Source of the DNA: Chimonanthus salicifolius
Taxonomy: Eukaryota > Streptophyta > Magnoliopsida > Laurales > Calycanthaceae
DNA length: 64,000 bases
Assembly: GCA_013350335.1 (NCBI GenBank)
Contig: CM023541.1
Span: 33,844,739 to 33,908,738, forward strand
Direction: 5' to 3'
Shown here piece by piece: positions 50,413-62,750 of the stretch. The position numbers and the translations under genes were made by a program. The stretch's first letter is position 1. Every line of letters starts with the position of its first letter. Below the pieces are notes generated by a model, which did no database searches, had not been told where the DNA came from, and saw only the letters and a list, made by a program, of their open reading frames with translations.

Positions 50413-51421
50413 TGTTGACATGAGTTGTCAATTAGGATGTAATTCAGTAATTGTAGGGTTTACAATTACTGATTGTATAGCCTAAATTAGTGTATGACTT
50501 ATAGTAATTCCCTATAATAGCTCACCTGTATTTGCTATATAAGGGACATCTTGTACAAGGTTAAATATACAGAAATATACAGAAATGATATTTTGAGATG
50601 ATATCAGAGCCACCGATCTTCGGGTTTCTGTTCTACTGAAACACTAGTCCCATCGTTGATCAACCTCGTTTTTTTTTTTTCATTTTTTTTCTTCTTCCCA
50701 GCGAATGGAACCCATCCGAAGGGACTTCCATTGTAGAGGAAGATCTCTGCCCACCTGAGCCTGACGCCGAGTGCACACCGTCGGGTCTCTCCGACCTGAG
50801 ATCGAAGCCGAGCACACGCCGTCGGGATTTCGTTCAGATCTGGGAGCAGATCTGCGATCGGAAATGGATCTGGGACACTGCCGACTGCTTCGACTGCTGC
50901 CTTCCACCTCTGAAAGGGGATTCTCGATCTACTCTAGTTCTCTATGAAAACCCGACACTAATTTTTCTATGGTGCTCCTCATTTTTGACTTGGCAGCCCT
51001 TTCTCTACTCGCCTGAACTACAGATCGGCTGCTGTTCTGCTCACTTTCCACTCCTCAGATCATCGCCGCTTCTGCGCCGACGCCGACGCTGATTCGCGTC
51101 TACCCTTCTTCTCCGGCGACCAGATTTGATCTGTAGTCGTGTGCTCCTGCAACAGCGCCGATCGCCCCTCTGCACGGTGTCTTCCGCCCGGTGTATTCCT
51201 CACGGGTCCATCGCTCTGTGTATTTCGTACTGTGTCGTCCGCCGTCCTGAATCCTAGCACTTTCTAGTGGTGTATCTACGGAGAAAGCACACAGTGGCTA
51301 CAAGAAATGGGCAGCGACTCTAAGATGCAGGTCTGATGATCGTGGGCCTGCATAGACGACCGCAGCAGACGGATATCTGTCTTAGTACTTTTCTCCTTCG
51401 TATTCCGAGACTTTCCCAATC

Positions 51422-52500
51422 ATGGAAGAACAGTCTGGTTCTCTCTCGACCCCGTAGATCCTCGAAAATCTATCATCCAGACTTGCTCAAATACTGAGTC
51501 AGACCCAGCCCTCGACTCCGACCCCCACTTACGACTCTTCCGTTGCACAGATCGGCATCAAGTTGAATGGTGCTAACTATGGCCTATGGTCCCAAGTTGT
51601 TGAGATGTATATCTCCGGCAAAGACAATTTGGGATACATTAATAGTGATTTTCCACAACCCTTGGACGCAGACCCGACATTTAGAAAATGGAGAACAAAG
51701 AATTCGATTGTGAAAGGGTGGTTGATCAACTCTATGGAGCCGAGTTTGATGAGCAACTTCATTCGATTTCTGACAGCAAAAGCGGTGTGGGACGCCATTG
51801 CAATGACGTACTTTGATGGAACCAATACATCACAGGTCTATGATCTGAAAAAGCGAGTCACTCGACTGAGGCAGGATGGGGGATCTATTGAGACAACTAC
51901 AACAGACTTCAAGGTCTGTGGAGGGAGATTGACTTTCGTTGTTCGAACCCGATGGAGTGTGAAATAGATATTCACCTATTTAATTCGATTATCCAAGAGG
52001 ATAGAGTTTATATCTTTCTTGATGGCTTGGATGATCGTCTCGACAAAGTTTGGAGCGATGTGCTCCAAATGAAGCCATTTCCTATGGTGGAACAGGCGTA
52101 TGGGTATGTTCGACGAGAGGATACCAGACAGGCTGTGATGATGACAGGGCTCGAAATACCTATTGGTGCTGGTATGTCATCTAGGGGAGAAACCCGGTCA
52201 GGTCAGCAATTCTCACACCTGACGTCACCAGTACCTCAGGGAGGATAGAGTGCAGACTCAAGCTACCCAGACCAGTGGGGATCTGTCCAACATGCTGCCA
52301 AGACTGGGCCACCCATTCCTGCCCTTAAACCCAAATTTCAGTCGGCAAGTGGGGGTTGCACACACTGTGAAAATCCCAAACACGCCCATGATGCTTGTTT
52401 CAAACTCCATGGATACCCAGAATGGTGGAATGAAATCAAGGCCCGAAAGCTACGTAGAGGTGCTACCACTAAGGGTTCAGGTCTGGTTGCTTTGGTAACT
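51422..52500 (+). pseudogene. Copia gag remnant
   Basis: The likely start ATG (51422) is followed by MEEQSGSLSTP and a tag stop at codon 12. Past it the frame reads as a gag polyprotein of the UBN2 type (NGANYGLWSQVVEMYI, AKAVWDAIAMTYFDG, VYDLKKRVTRLRQDG). A one-base loss near 51913 shifts the frame, and a second break falls near 52248. A zinc knuckle CTHCENPKHAHDAC lies at about 52355-52396, followed by KLHGYPEWW, usual in plant copia gag. Confidence 0.9.
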
Positions 52501-52599
52501 ACAAAACCTCAGTTATCCTTTATCTCATAGGTAGAATCCTCAAGTGCTTTGCCCATTGGTGATGAGTCTACTACTCTCAGCGATTCAGGTAACAGTGGT

Positions 52600-55500
52600 T
52601 ATGCTTTATTTAGCTCTAATTAGAGGGATTACAATGGATGGATACTTGATTCAGGAGCAACTGATCATATGACATTTGATTCTAATGACTTTATTAGTAC
52701 GACTCATCCGAGACGAACTAATATTGCCAATGCTAATGGAGTGGCATATCCAGTTACAGGAGCTGGCACTGTCGCTCTCTCACCCTCTCTTTCATTATCC
52801 AACACTTTACTTGTTCCCTCTCTCTCAAACAAATTAATGTCTGTGGGCCAAGCTACTGAGGAATTATATTGTTGTGCACTAATCTACCCCGGTTTTTGTT
52901 TTCTTCAAGATATTCTCACCAAGGAGATCATTGGTCGTGGTACTAAAAGAGGGGGGTTGTATTATATGGATGACCTCAACACCGGCAGAGCTCATAGTAT
53001 GCAACCTTCTTTGGATGTCAAACAGAGACATATTTGGTTATGGCACCGTCGTTTAGGGCACCCATCATTCAACTATTTGAAACATTTGTTACCTGATTTG
53101 TTTTCTGATTTACAAGACTTGGAGTTTAAATGTGACTCGTGCATTTTAGCCAAGAGTTACCATATGTCTTATCCTTTAAGTTTGAATAAAAGTATCACTC
53201 CTTTTGCATTAATTCATTCTGATGTTTGGGGACCCTCTCTCATCTCTTCATCTTCTGGCATTCGTTGGTTTGTCACCTCTGTAGATGATTGTACCCGTAT
53301 GACTTTGCTTTACCTGATGAAACACAAACATGAGTTGTTTAAAATCTTTCAGATTTTTCATATAATGATCCAGACTCAATTTTCCGCTCAACCAAGAATA
53401 TTCCGCTCAGACAATGGTGGAGAATACGTTAACTAAGAATTTCGGAGCTATTTTTAGACTCACGGCATTCTCCATAAGACCACTTGTCCTCAGACACCTC
53501 AGCAGAATGGTATTGCTGAACGAAAGAACAGACATATTTTGGAAACGGCTCGGGCTCTCCTTATTGGAGTCCACGTCCCTCGCAGTTATTGGGACGATGC
53601 AGTTGTTACAACGGTATATTTACTTAACCGTATGCCTTCTAAAGTCTTGAAGTTTCAGACTCCACTTCAAATTCTCTCACAGCATGGACCGCTACCCTCA
53701 GTTTTGATGCTTACTCCTCGTATCTTTGGATGTGTCGCCTTTGTTCATCTCCATAAAAACCAACGTACTAAGCTTGATCCATGTGTTCTTTGCTGTATTT
53801 TTTTGGTGCATGCCACATGTCAAAAAGGGTACCGTTGCTACCATCCTTCAACCAGACGCACTTATGTTACTATGGTGTAATTTCCTTGAGTCTGAAACAT
53901 TCTTTCCCCCCGATCACCAATTCCCCTCTTCAGGGGGAGATACCGGGTGAAGAGCAGAATTGGGTAGAGCAGAATTGGACAGGTGGTGGCAACATGGACA
54001 TTAGATCGGTACATGAGGAATATCGACTGTTTGAAAACCAACCAGGTCTACATGAGGAAGACCAACCGGTTGAACTATAAGATCGACTGGCTGAACTAAA
54101 AGACTGATAGGCCACTCTTCTTGAAAATGAACCTGAAGAACCCCGCTCTCATTCTATAGTACCAGACAATTGATCTCTTGAGGATATCCCTGAGGTAAGC
54201 TCTTCTCCTACTTCACCTATCAATAAATATGATATCCCTATTGGTCATCAATTACCTCGCAGGCATAATCGTGGAAAACCACCGGATCGGTATTCTCCAG
54301 AATATAAGGTGAAGATATCAAAATATCCGATCGCAAATCACGTATCGTCTCAGAGATTATCAGAATCTCTCAAGGCATTTGTGCACCAGTTGTCCTCTGT
54401 TCATATTCCCAGTGGAGTACAGGAAGCTGTAATGGATCCAAAGTGGGCCCGGGCAATAAAAGAAGAAATGGAGGCGTTACAGAAAAATCAGACATGGGAT
54501 CTTGTTCCACTGCAAAAAGGAAAGAAGACAGTAGGATGCAAATGGGTCTTCTCTATTAAACACAAAGCAGATGGGTCTATTGAAAGATACAAGGCAAGAC
54601 TAGTGGCGAAAGGTTATACGCAGACTTATGGTATTGACTATCATGAAACTTTCTCTCCAGTAGCAAAATTGAATACTGTCAGGGTACTACTATCCCTTGC
54701 AGCCAATCTAGATTGGTTGTTACATCAGTTTGATGTAAAGAACGCCTTTCTCCATGGTGAACTAAAGGAGGAAGTATACATGGACATTCCACCGGGATAT
54801 ACTATACCTTCATAGTCTGGGGTTGTGTGTAAATTGCAGAAAACATTGTATGGCTTGAAGCAATCACCTCGTGCCTGGTTTGGACGGTTTAGTTTGGCTA
54901 TGAGAAATTATGGGTTTAAGCAGAGTAATTCCGATCATACTTTGTTCCTGAAGCACCAAAGTGGAAAGGTAACAACATTGATAATTTATGTTGATGATAT
55001 GATAATTACAGGAAATGATATGGAGGAGATTTCTTGACTACAGGATTATTTGGAGACTGAATTCGAAATGAATGATCTTGGAGGACTCAAGTATTTCCTG
55101 GGTATTGAGGTAACTCGGTCAAAGCAAGGCATTTTTCTATCCCAAAGAAAGTATGTGTTGGAATTACTTTCTGAAACAGGAATGCTTGATTGTAAGCCTG
55201 CTGACACTCCAATTGTTCAAAATCATCATCTGAGTGAGTATCCTGATCAGGTACCTACTAATAAATAGAGATATCAAAGGTTAGTTGGAAAACTAATTTA
55301 TTTGTCACACACACGACCGGATATTGCTTATGCTGTTAGCATAGTAAGCCAATTTATGCACTGCCCTAGTGAGGATCACATGACTGCAGTTGTTCGAATT
55401 CTTCGATATTTGAAGTCGGCACCGGGGAAGAGACTTCTTTTCTCAAAGAATAATCATTTAGATATCAGTGGTTACACAGTTGCAGATTGGGCAGGAAATA

Positions 55501-55943
55501 TTACGGACAAGAGATCTACCTCAGGTTATTTTACCTTTGTGGAAGGTAACCTAGTCACTTGGAGAAGTAAGAAACAGAAGGTAGTAGCACTTTCGAGTGC
55601 AGAAACTGAATTTCGACGAATGACCAAAGGCCTCTGTGAACTCCTTTGGCTAAAGAAACTATTTACATAAATGGGTTATACACCCAACTCTGCAATGAGT
55701 TTACTCTGTGATAACAAGGCAGTCATAGATATTGCTCATAATCCAGTTCAATATGACCGCATAAAACATGTGGAAGTGGTTCGACATTTCATCAAGCAGA
55801 ACCTCGAGGCCTATATTGTTCAGTTTCCATTTGTCAAATCTGAAGACCAACTGGCGGATATGCTAACCAAAGCAGTTTCTAGTAAAGTATTCTACAACTC
55901 ACTCGACAAGTTGGGCATCGGAGACATCTATGCACCAACTTGA
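52600..55943 (+). pseudogene. Copia pol remnant (PR, IN, RT, RNase H)
   Basis: Protease: WILDSGATDHMT at about 52639-52674. Integrase: HRRLGHPS with the HHCC zinc site ending CDSCILAKS, then SDVWGPS, SDNGGEY (53405-53430) and, after a frameshift near 53436, [61 protein letters not shown] and the intact catalytic YVDDM at about 54987-55001. RNase H: GYTVADWAGN, where family members usually have Asp at the Val position, then SSAETEF and VKSEDQLADMLTK. Stops at 54813-54815, 55035-55037, 55266-55268 and 55668-55670 break the frame. Confidence 0.93.
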
Positions 55944-56131
55944 GGGGGACTGTTGACATGGGTTGTCAATTAGGATGTAATTCAGTAATTGTAGGGTTTA
56001 CAGTTACCGAGTGTATAACCTAAATTAGTGTATAACTTATCGTAATTTCCTATAATAGCTCACCTGTATTTGCTATATAAGGGACATCTTGTACAAGGTT
56101 AAATATACAGAAATGATATTTTGACAAGGTT

Positions 56132-57513
56132 CATCTATGAATCTGGGTTTGAGAGAGACACCCTTGTTTGTAGATTCATCACCAATGGTAGATGGAACTT
56201 GCCCACTCCCACTAACGATCATCTGAGGGTGATTTGGCATATGATCAATAACCTTAAGCTTCCCTCTTGCAACATTGAGGATGAGATTATTTGGACCTTG
56301 GGGAAGACTGGCACCTTCAGTATCTCCTCTGTTTTGGCTGAAAATCAAAGCGAACCTAGGGACTGGATTGGGCTTACTTGGTTTCGTGGAAACATTGTCC
56401 GTCACTCCATCTTCAGTTGGCTATACTTCAATTGTGGGCTCAAGACCAAAGGTTTCCTACATGACTTGCGAATTGCTAGGAACACTACTTGCCCACTCTG
56501 CAACTCTGTGGATGAAACTAAATTGCATCTGCTCAATTGCATATTTGTCATAGCTCTTTGGGATCACCTTAAGTTGAAATTCACTCACTCTCTCCAAAAC
56601 CAAGATGTGGTTCATCAATTCTTCCAGCTTATAGCTTCTTCTTTATCCCGTCTTGAAAAACTGGCAGTCATGTTGGTTGTGCTTAGCATTGTTGGAATGA
56701 AAGGAACAAGAGGATTTTTTGCATTCAGTCTCGAACGCCGATCAGTGTATGTGCTACCATTTGTGGTGATATCCGTTACAGACTGCTTTTCCTCCTCTCA
56801 AATGTCGACCTACTTAAGTTGTCCAGCAGCTTGGGGCCCTCGAGGATCTTCCTCCACCTGTTCGAACTTCCATTATGCCCTCCCAGACCATTCGTTTCTA
56901 CTACTGTCCAAGATATTGAAGGCTTGAGCTGCCTTTTGATTCACTGCTTATCGATCGGCAATTACAACTACGTGGTAGCTAATTTTTGGGCTGCAATGGT
57001 ATTAATGCTGGGAGTCATCTCCTCCAACTTGAGGACCTACATGCTCTACTAGTTTCCTCATGAATACCCAGGTGTGTCAGCCCTCATTCATAACAATGCC
57101 ATGCTCTTGGGGGTGTTAACTAGCAACTCTGATCACTTGAGAATTGTCTCTCATGGTATGGCAAGTTGGAATACCTGCATCCACATTTTTGCTGTTAAGA
57201 GTCTACTGCATCGCCTTCACTGCCCCCGGGGACCGTTCTCGGTTCTCTGCTCTTTCGGGTGACGTGTCCCTATTATCCGGTGGGACTGGTGTGTTGTTGT
57301 CTGCAGCTATGGATCTCGGGTGATCATCCACCTTCTCTGTGACTTGTCTGGGTATTTTCTTTTGCACTAGTTTGGTGTTTGGTTTGGCCTTGTGTTAGGC
57401 CTGCTTTACTCTTTCTTGCCTCGGCGGGGCTTTTTGCATTTCATGTTGCTTATTTGGTTGAGCCTCTGTTTCTCTTTTTTGCATGAATAAATTGGACCTT
57501 TATTAAAAAAAAC
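56132..57513 (+). pseudogene. LINE RVT-associated zinc-binding domain and 3' end
   Basis: An open frame to 56927 encodes WTLGKTGTFSISSVLAENQ, then FSWLYFNCGLKTKGFLHD, TTCPLCNSVDETKLHLLNC and ALWDHLKLKF. This is the pattern of the zinc-binding RVT-associated domain (CxxC...HxxxxC) that follows RT in plant L1 LINEs. The next 580 bases are 3' UTR, ending in a short poly(A). It is the continuation of the fragment at 49885-50412. Confidence 0.85.
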
Positions 57514-58646
57514 ATTTATTAAATAACTTTAGCCATTGTTAATGGTTGGTACAAAGGCTTATGGCTTAGTGGTAGAACCCAGGCGTTTAAAAATAGTGCT
57601 TAGAAAGCATTAGCCTATATAGCTAAGTTGGCAAAAATACTTATGGCTTAGTGGTTGATTGGTTGAACACAAGGGTTTAAAAATGGTGATTGATATGTAG
57701 CGACTAATACACTACATCAACAATATGAGATATATCCGTAGTATATGGGCATAATTTTTATTTTTAAATTTAAATTTTGGAGACAAAATACAAAAAATAA
57801 TAGAAAAATAAAAAAGATAGGGTTTAGGGTTTAGAAAATAGTCATTTTCATAGAGTCCTAGATTTTTTAGAGTAAAGATTTTGATACAAGTAAAATGTGT
57901 CTAAAAAATTTGAAAAATATCAAAAAAATTAGAAAATGGAAAAACCAATAATAGGAAGCACCTGCTATGCAGTTCATGTTTTATAGTGTGCCAAATAACA
58001 TATATCTTCTATTACAATTATTGATTTTCTACTTAAGAAAATCTTCATTTATGAAAATATGAGAAATTAGAAAAGTCACACAAGCACCCTTCAAACTAAA
58101 TCAATCACATTAAAGACATTGTCCTTCAATTCCATAAGCACTCTATATTATTTCATTAAATTTTTCCATTAGAAATCCCACAATGGGGATTGTCTTAGAT
58201 TAAATTATATAAAAAGTTAAAAATTGAATTTCATGAAGTTTTTGAAAAAACTAGAAAATTCACACACAACCTACAAAGTACAAACTATGTCAATCATATT
58301 AATGCTTTTTCATTCAATTCCATTAGCACACAATGCCATTTCATTAAATATTTTTAATGAAAAGCCCAAAATGTGATTTCTTCAAGCAAAAAAAAAATGA
58401 TAAGAATTACTCAAAATGAACAAATCTAAAGAAAAAGTGACGTTAAAATGGAAAATCCCCTTCGAACATGCAAAACTTACTCTGAACCTTCCACTCAAGT
58501 CCAATGCAAAATTCAAAGTGAAATGATTGTAATAACAAATTTTTTTTCTTTTTAAAAAAATAGGGCTTCGCCACTATGAATGGCATATCACCCCTTTTTT
58601 TGGAGAATAGATATTGGCCGATATGTGCCAAGTCTTGAAAATACAA
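57514..58646. other. Intergenic, AT-rich
   Basis: No gene is supported. Two near-repeats (gcttatggcttagtggtagaac... and acttatggcttagtggttg..., 57555-57690) form a short local duplication. Two telomere-like heptamers (agggtttagggttta) occur near 57819. Confidence 0.45.
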
Positions 58647-58989
58647 GGGTGTCCATTCTAACACGGGCATACTCTTTTAGTAGACACGGGTTTTTCGAAT
58701 TTCCCACTTTGCCTCCATCTACAGAAATTGGCTCACTTTTTCAGTGAATCGGTTCACTCATTGGTGCACTGTCCGGTGCACCGATGAGTGAACCGATTTA
58801 TGTGTAAAATGATCCGGTCGGTGCACTAATTTCCAAGTGATCCGATCGGTGCATCTGTCCGGTACACCGATAAGTGAATCGATTCATTGAAAAGTGAACC
58901 GATTTTTACGGATAGATGAGGGACAAAATGAGAAGTTCACTAAAATCCGTGTCTCTTAAAAGATAACGCCCGTGTTAGGATGGGCAACC
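58647..58989. mobile_element. Foldback MITE with long inverted repeats, 343 bp
   Basis: The left end gggtgtccattctaacacgg pairs with the right end (reverse complement ggttgcccatcctaacacgg), and similarity continues inward through agacacggg.ttt, ccatctac and aatcggttcact for about 150 bases per arm. Flanks are aaatacaa and aaatataa, an 8-base duplication with one mismatch. The centre repeats tccggtgcaccgat-type palindromes. Long arms suggest a Mutator-like or foldback MITE; the family is not certain. A partial relative lies at 62640-62750. Confidence 0.75.
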
Positions 58990-59730
58990 AAATATAATAT
59001 GTATTGGATAGTATGCATTGGTTTAGGCCCAATTGATAGGTATTGTATTGAACTTTTTTTTACCAATGTTGAACTTCTAAAAAACAGTTGCTAGTTGGTT
59101 CATAATGTGTCGAGTTAGGTTAGATTTTGATTGACTTTGATTTATGCCAAAATGTGGGTATTTTAGTCGACTTAAATTAAGTCGATTTTAAATTTAAAAT
59201 ATTAGTTCAGAGTGGGTCTTAGCATAAATCTGATCTAACTCGACTTTAATTGCAACTCCGCATCATGAGTACCTTAGTTGAGAGGTTAAAAAAAAAACAA
59301 AGTATAGGTATTCTAAACCAAAATATTGATCTTTTTTAACTAATAATTCTCCTTTTTTATGAGTATTTTAACCAATTTGCGAAGGGAAGGGATGATGAAG
59401 GTTGAAAGAAGCTACAAATAGGGAAAAAAAAGGAGTCAAAAGTCCTGAAATAAACACAAAGAAACTAAAGAAGAAAGAAACCACCAAAGGCAATTTCAAC
59501 CATTTAAAGAGGGTTGAGGGTCGCCCATCTCTCTCGTAAATTATTATACATGGCAATGAGGGAGTGAAAGTCTCTCCTTCACATCTTTTTTCTTCTCTTC
59601 CCTAAAGAAACTCACTTCTCAATCTCCCAAAATCAAGGATCTCACTCTTCTCTTTACAAACTCCTTCCCATTTCCTCTTCCTCTTTCCCATTTTTCATTT
59701 CACTCTGGTCATCTTCCTTTGGAGGAAAAC
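58990..59730. other. Promoter and 5' leader region of the ADF gene
   Basis: AT-rich to about 59560, then a pyrimidine-rich leader (cttcacatcttttttcttctcttccc to 59720) that runs to the ATG at 59731. A TATA-like attatacatgg lies near 59542-59552. The exact start site cannot be set. Confidence 0.4.
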
Positions 59731-59744
59731 ATGGTACCTTCTCT

Positions 59745-59776
<32 letters not shown>

Positions 59777-62030
59777 TACTCTCTCTCAAATGTATTTTTA
59801 TGGTTTTTTTTAAATTTTTTTTTTATGTTTATGTTGCATGTAGGGTCTTTTTTGTTAAAGAAGAGCCAAATTCACCATCAATATTATTATTGTTTTTAAT
59901 TTTCTAATAGCAAAATTGGTATAACTCAACTGGTTAACCTCCTACCTCAAGAAGCAGGAGGTACCAAGTTCGAGCCCCCATGGCCTAACCTAGTGTATCT
60001 AAGGACAGTGTGTATCACCCGTGGAAGTTTTACGGTGGGTTTCCCAGTTTTCTACATGTAAATTAAAATTTTTTTTTTCAAAGTAAATAAATTCAATAGA
60101 AATTCATTTCTCCAAGAAACCTTGTTGCAAACAAATGTACCTTTATTGGATGGAGTTGGACTTGGAAAATGGTAAAGATAAGGCAGATGATCCATACAAT
60201 TATTGTGAAATTCTTTTATTTATCATAAAAATTGCATTTCTTAGCAAATACAAAACAAGGAAGGAAGGGCTACGACATGATAGATTTCAATCATTGTTAT
60301 TTTCACAAACATTTTTTTGTATGATGGTTTATGATGCTACTTGAATTTAATGACATGATTTGGATTTGGTTTTATCAAAGACAAAAGGTAGAGAAAATGG
60401 ATATTTTAATATTGTTATTATTAACGTTGTCGTCATCTTTATATTTTCTATTAATATTGGATGAACCTATGACTTTACATTATTTGGGAAATTTGTGGAA
60501 ATGGTTCATAAATTTTAATATAAATTGCATTTAATTCTTTATGTTTCAGATGATTATAAAACATTCTTCATGGTTGTACTAAATTCTATTTTTAATAAAT
60601 GTCACTACTGTGAAAGGAGCCCACAACATGGGTAAGAGTTGCCTTTGGTTTAACCTTATTTTATCATTTTAGCCTTATAATTATAGCAAATGAAAATCAC
60701 TTTTCATGAATTAATGAAATTTTCATGTCCCATCTAACAAGAAGCTAGATGTTTGGTATAAAGAATTTATAAACCACATATCATAGGGAACGGGACAAGC
60801 GGTACACTATTAACTACATATGGTAAAGATGAAATAGAAATGTAGAACTCAAAAAATCAGCTTTAAGTAGATGTAACAATGGTAAATGACGATGATGGCA
60901 CCCCTCCATACAAAAAATGCCGCTTTATATAGTTTGTACCCAATGTGTGTAGATAGGGAGATTTATATATGATCTAAGAATTAGTCAGGTGAAACGTTTG
61001 GATACCTTGATCATTAAAAAAAAACCAGTGTAGCTCTAAGACACATTGTGCAATTTTAGAGCATTGCTCATGTAATGGGATGAGAGACTTAGTTGAAATG
61101 AAATTCAAATATGAGATGCAAAATTTTCAAAAATGAAAATACTTTGAAGAATATGTTTTGTTTGTATTGGGTGGTTGTTTGGCAGGCGAATTCTGCATCA
61201 GGAATGGCTGTGAATGATGAATGTAAGCTGAAGTTTTTGGAATTGAAAACAAAGAGAAACTATCGATTCATTGTATTCAAGATAGAGGAGAGGATACAAC
61301 AAGTTATGGTGGACAGGCTTGGAATGCCTGATGAGAGCTACGAAGATTTCACTGATTGCTTGCCTGCAAATGAATGTCGCTATGCTGTCTTTGATTTAGA
61401 TTTCACCACTGAAGAAAATTGCCAGAAGAGCAAGATCTTCTTCATTGCTTGGTAAGACTATACTCATTTACTTTTTCTACTATTTGTAGAGAACCCGACT
61501 AATTTTTGAAACACGTGTAAACCTCTATACTCTCTTACTGGGTAACTCTAGGGAAGATGCCCTTTGGAGTAGAGTGAGAATCGAATTCAGGACTCCTACT
61601 TTCTGAAACAGGTTCCTAACCTTCACTTCAGCTCCTTTGGGTTCCACTCCTGTCCTATTTAAAAATTAATGGTCTGTGCTAGGGAGGGAAAACTTGAGAT
61701 TTTCTCGTCCCTTCCTTTCATTACTGAATGCAGCCTTTGACGTAGATGATGGCCTAGTTGATTAAGATTGCTAGATACGATTTTGTGTTAAATATTTATA
61801 TTTACAAATTATTTTATCTGTGTTTTGATATAAAGAGATTTCAAAGAGTTTGCAATGGTGATTTATTTATTTCATGTAGGTCTCCTGATACATCAAGGGT
61901 GAGGAGTAAGATGCTGTATGCCAGTTCCAAAGACAGATTCAAGAGAGAGCTTGATGGGATTCAAGTGGAGCTGCAGGCAACGGATCCAAGTGAAATGAGC
62001 TTTGACATTATCAAAGCACGAGCCATATGA
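59731..62030 (+). CDS. ADF: Actin-depolymerizing factor (ADF/cofilin)
   Basis: Binds actin and speeds filament severing and turnover in the cytoplasm. Exons 59731-59733 (the ATG alone, followed by gtacct), 61186-61451 and 61880-62030 join to 420 bases, 139 residues plus tga, the usual plant ADF length. The intron directly after the ATG is a known trait of plant ADF genes and fixes the start. The second junction splits a Trp codon (tg/g). The protein reads [20 protein letters not shown]..., keeps Ser6 (the regulatory phosphorylation site in plant ADFs), and shows [30 protein letters not shown] and the actin-binding helix [17 protein letters not shown] followed by QVELQATDP. There are no stops or frameshifts. 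Intron 1 (1.45 kb) holds a CT repeat and a SINE copy; intron 2 holds another SINE-like copy. Confidence 0.95.
59749..59776. repeat. CT microsatellite at the start of ADF intron 1
   Basis: A run of ctctct begins a few bases after the splice donor. Such pyrimidine repeats are frequent around leaders and first introns of plant genes. Confidence 0.8.
59917..60078 (+). mobile_element. SINE (family A), copy 3, in ADF intron 1
   Basis: Starts ttggtataactcaactgg (A box), then a stem-like cctcctacctcaagaagcagg, the B box agttcgagcccccatgg and the shared body cctaacctagtgt..cta. It ends in a T-rich tract. The head is the best-preserved of the three copies and shows the tRNA origin. Confidence 0.75.
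60930..61025 (+). mobile_element. SINE (family B) 3' part, in ADF intron 1
   Basis: Body gtgtgtagatagggag, then gtttggataccttgatc and an A9 run, in the same order as 48400-48512. Head not seen. Confidence 0.4.
61530..61645 (-). mobile_element. SINE (family B) head, in ADF intron 2
   Basis: The minus strand reads gagctgaagtgaaggttagg (A box region), tcctgaattcgattctcac (B box region), tctactccaaagggcatc. It matches the order of 46030-46210. Confidence 0.5.
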
Positions 62031-62484
62031 ATATCTATCATCATCATCATCATCAACTCGCTCAGTTTTCCCTAAACACAAAAATCTCTTTTACTAAAAT
62101 TCATTTGGTGGGGCATCTTGTTCTCAAGAAATGCATGTGGTTAAATGTTTAAAAACCATTGCTCTCTTGTCTTTGAAGTGATGGACTTTGTTGTTACCAT
62201 GATTAGATTCTGCTTTTTTTTTTTTTTTTTCTTAATTTTCTTTTCTTTGAAGTGGGAATGTGTATTTTTTTTTTTTAATCATAAGGTGATGGATCTGTAT
62301 TATTACCAAGAGATTAGTACAATAGCATCTCTTCTCTTCATGCACATTGATGTCTTCTATATGATTTAAGCATGGATTTTATACAGTACTCATCATATTA
62401 TCATACGAGGAATGAATTCTCTCTCTCTCATGTATACATATAATTTTTTAAGTTTAAATCCTGATTTTAGATTTGTTAAATAAA

Positions 62485-62545
62485 ATATGGTGAGGAACCT
62501 CCTTTATGAAGAGAGAGTCTTGAATTTGATTCTCACTCTTTAATG
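62485..62545 (+). mobile_element. SINE (family B) head fragment
   Basis: ggtgaggaacctcctttatg ... gagtcttgaatttgattctcactc follows the same pattern as the head at 61530-61645. Just after it, 62546-62590 has gatattgttcgctctgaacc, a diverged antisense copy of the ggacaatat LTR block. Confidence 0.35.
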
Positions 62546-62639
62546 ACCCGTCCCACTAGCATGATATTGTTCGCTCTGAACCTCACACACGGTTGTAACG
62601 ACCAGATAACACGCCGCTTTGTATGTATATGTTCTATAT

Positions 62640-62750
62640 ATCGGTTCACTGATACTTGATGAGCAGTACACCGGTAGGAGTAAAATGAGAATTTCTCTCC
62701 ATTCCATGTCTCCTAAAAGATTTTGTCTGTATTAAAATGAGCGTCCATTT
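62640..62750. mobile_element. Partial foldback MITE, related to 58647-58989
   Basis: agtacaccggtagg ... taaaatgagaa ... catgtctcctaaaaga ... gagcgtcc follows the right arm of the MITE at 58647-58989 in order. The left arm is mostly lost. Confidence 0.5.

Larger units (their letters stand above)
50413..56126 (+). mobile_element. Full-length but decayed Ty1/copia retrotransposon
   Basis: LTRs at 50413-50598 (186 bp) and 55951-56126 (176 bp) start tgttgacatg and end ttttgaca (gaga in the 5' copy). The duplication aggtt lies at 50408-50412 and 56127-56131. The primer-binding site tgatatcagagcc follows the 5' LTR, and a purine tract (tgagggggac) precedes the 3' LTR. The 5' LTR has an extra 10 bases (a tandem acagaaatat). 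By eye about nine substitutions separate the LTRs, roughly 5 percent. The order gag, protease, integrase, RT, RNase H defines copia. Several stops and frameshifts make it non-autonomous. Confidence 0.96.
49885..57513 (+). mobile_element. 5'-truncated L1-type LINE, split by a copia element
   Basis: The upstream part (49885-50412) encodes the C-terminal end of a plant L1 reverse transcriptase (GWSTNNLSF, then CLDEIDKIMHAFLWSGG, then CKPKANGGLGLRN). The downstream part (56132-57513) carries the zinc-finger-like RVT-associated domain and a 3' UTR ending gcatgaataaattggacctt followed by tattaaaaaaaa. A Ty1/copia element (50413-56126) separates them. Most of the RT and all of ORF1 are missing, typical of 5' truncation during LINE insertion. 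A tag stop interrupts the frame near 50353. Target duplications of the LINE were not found. Confidence 0.85.

Noticed and set aside
57815..57835. Telomere-like repeat
   Set aside because: Only about two heptamers; too few to be more than chance or a relic.
59917..60000. tRNA gene
   Set aside because: A and B boxes are present, but the acceptor stem does not close and a SINE body follows.
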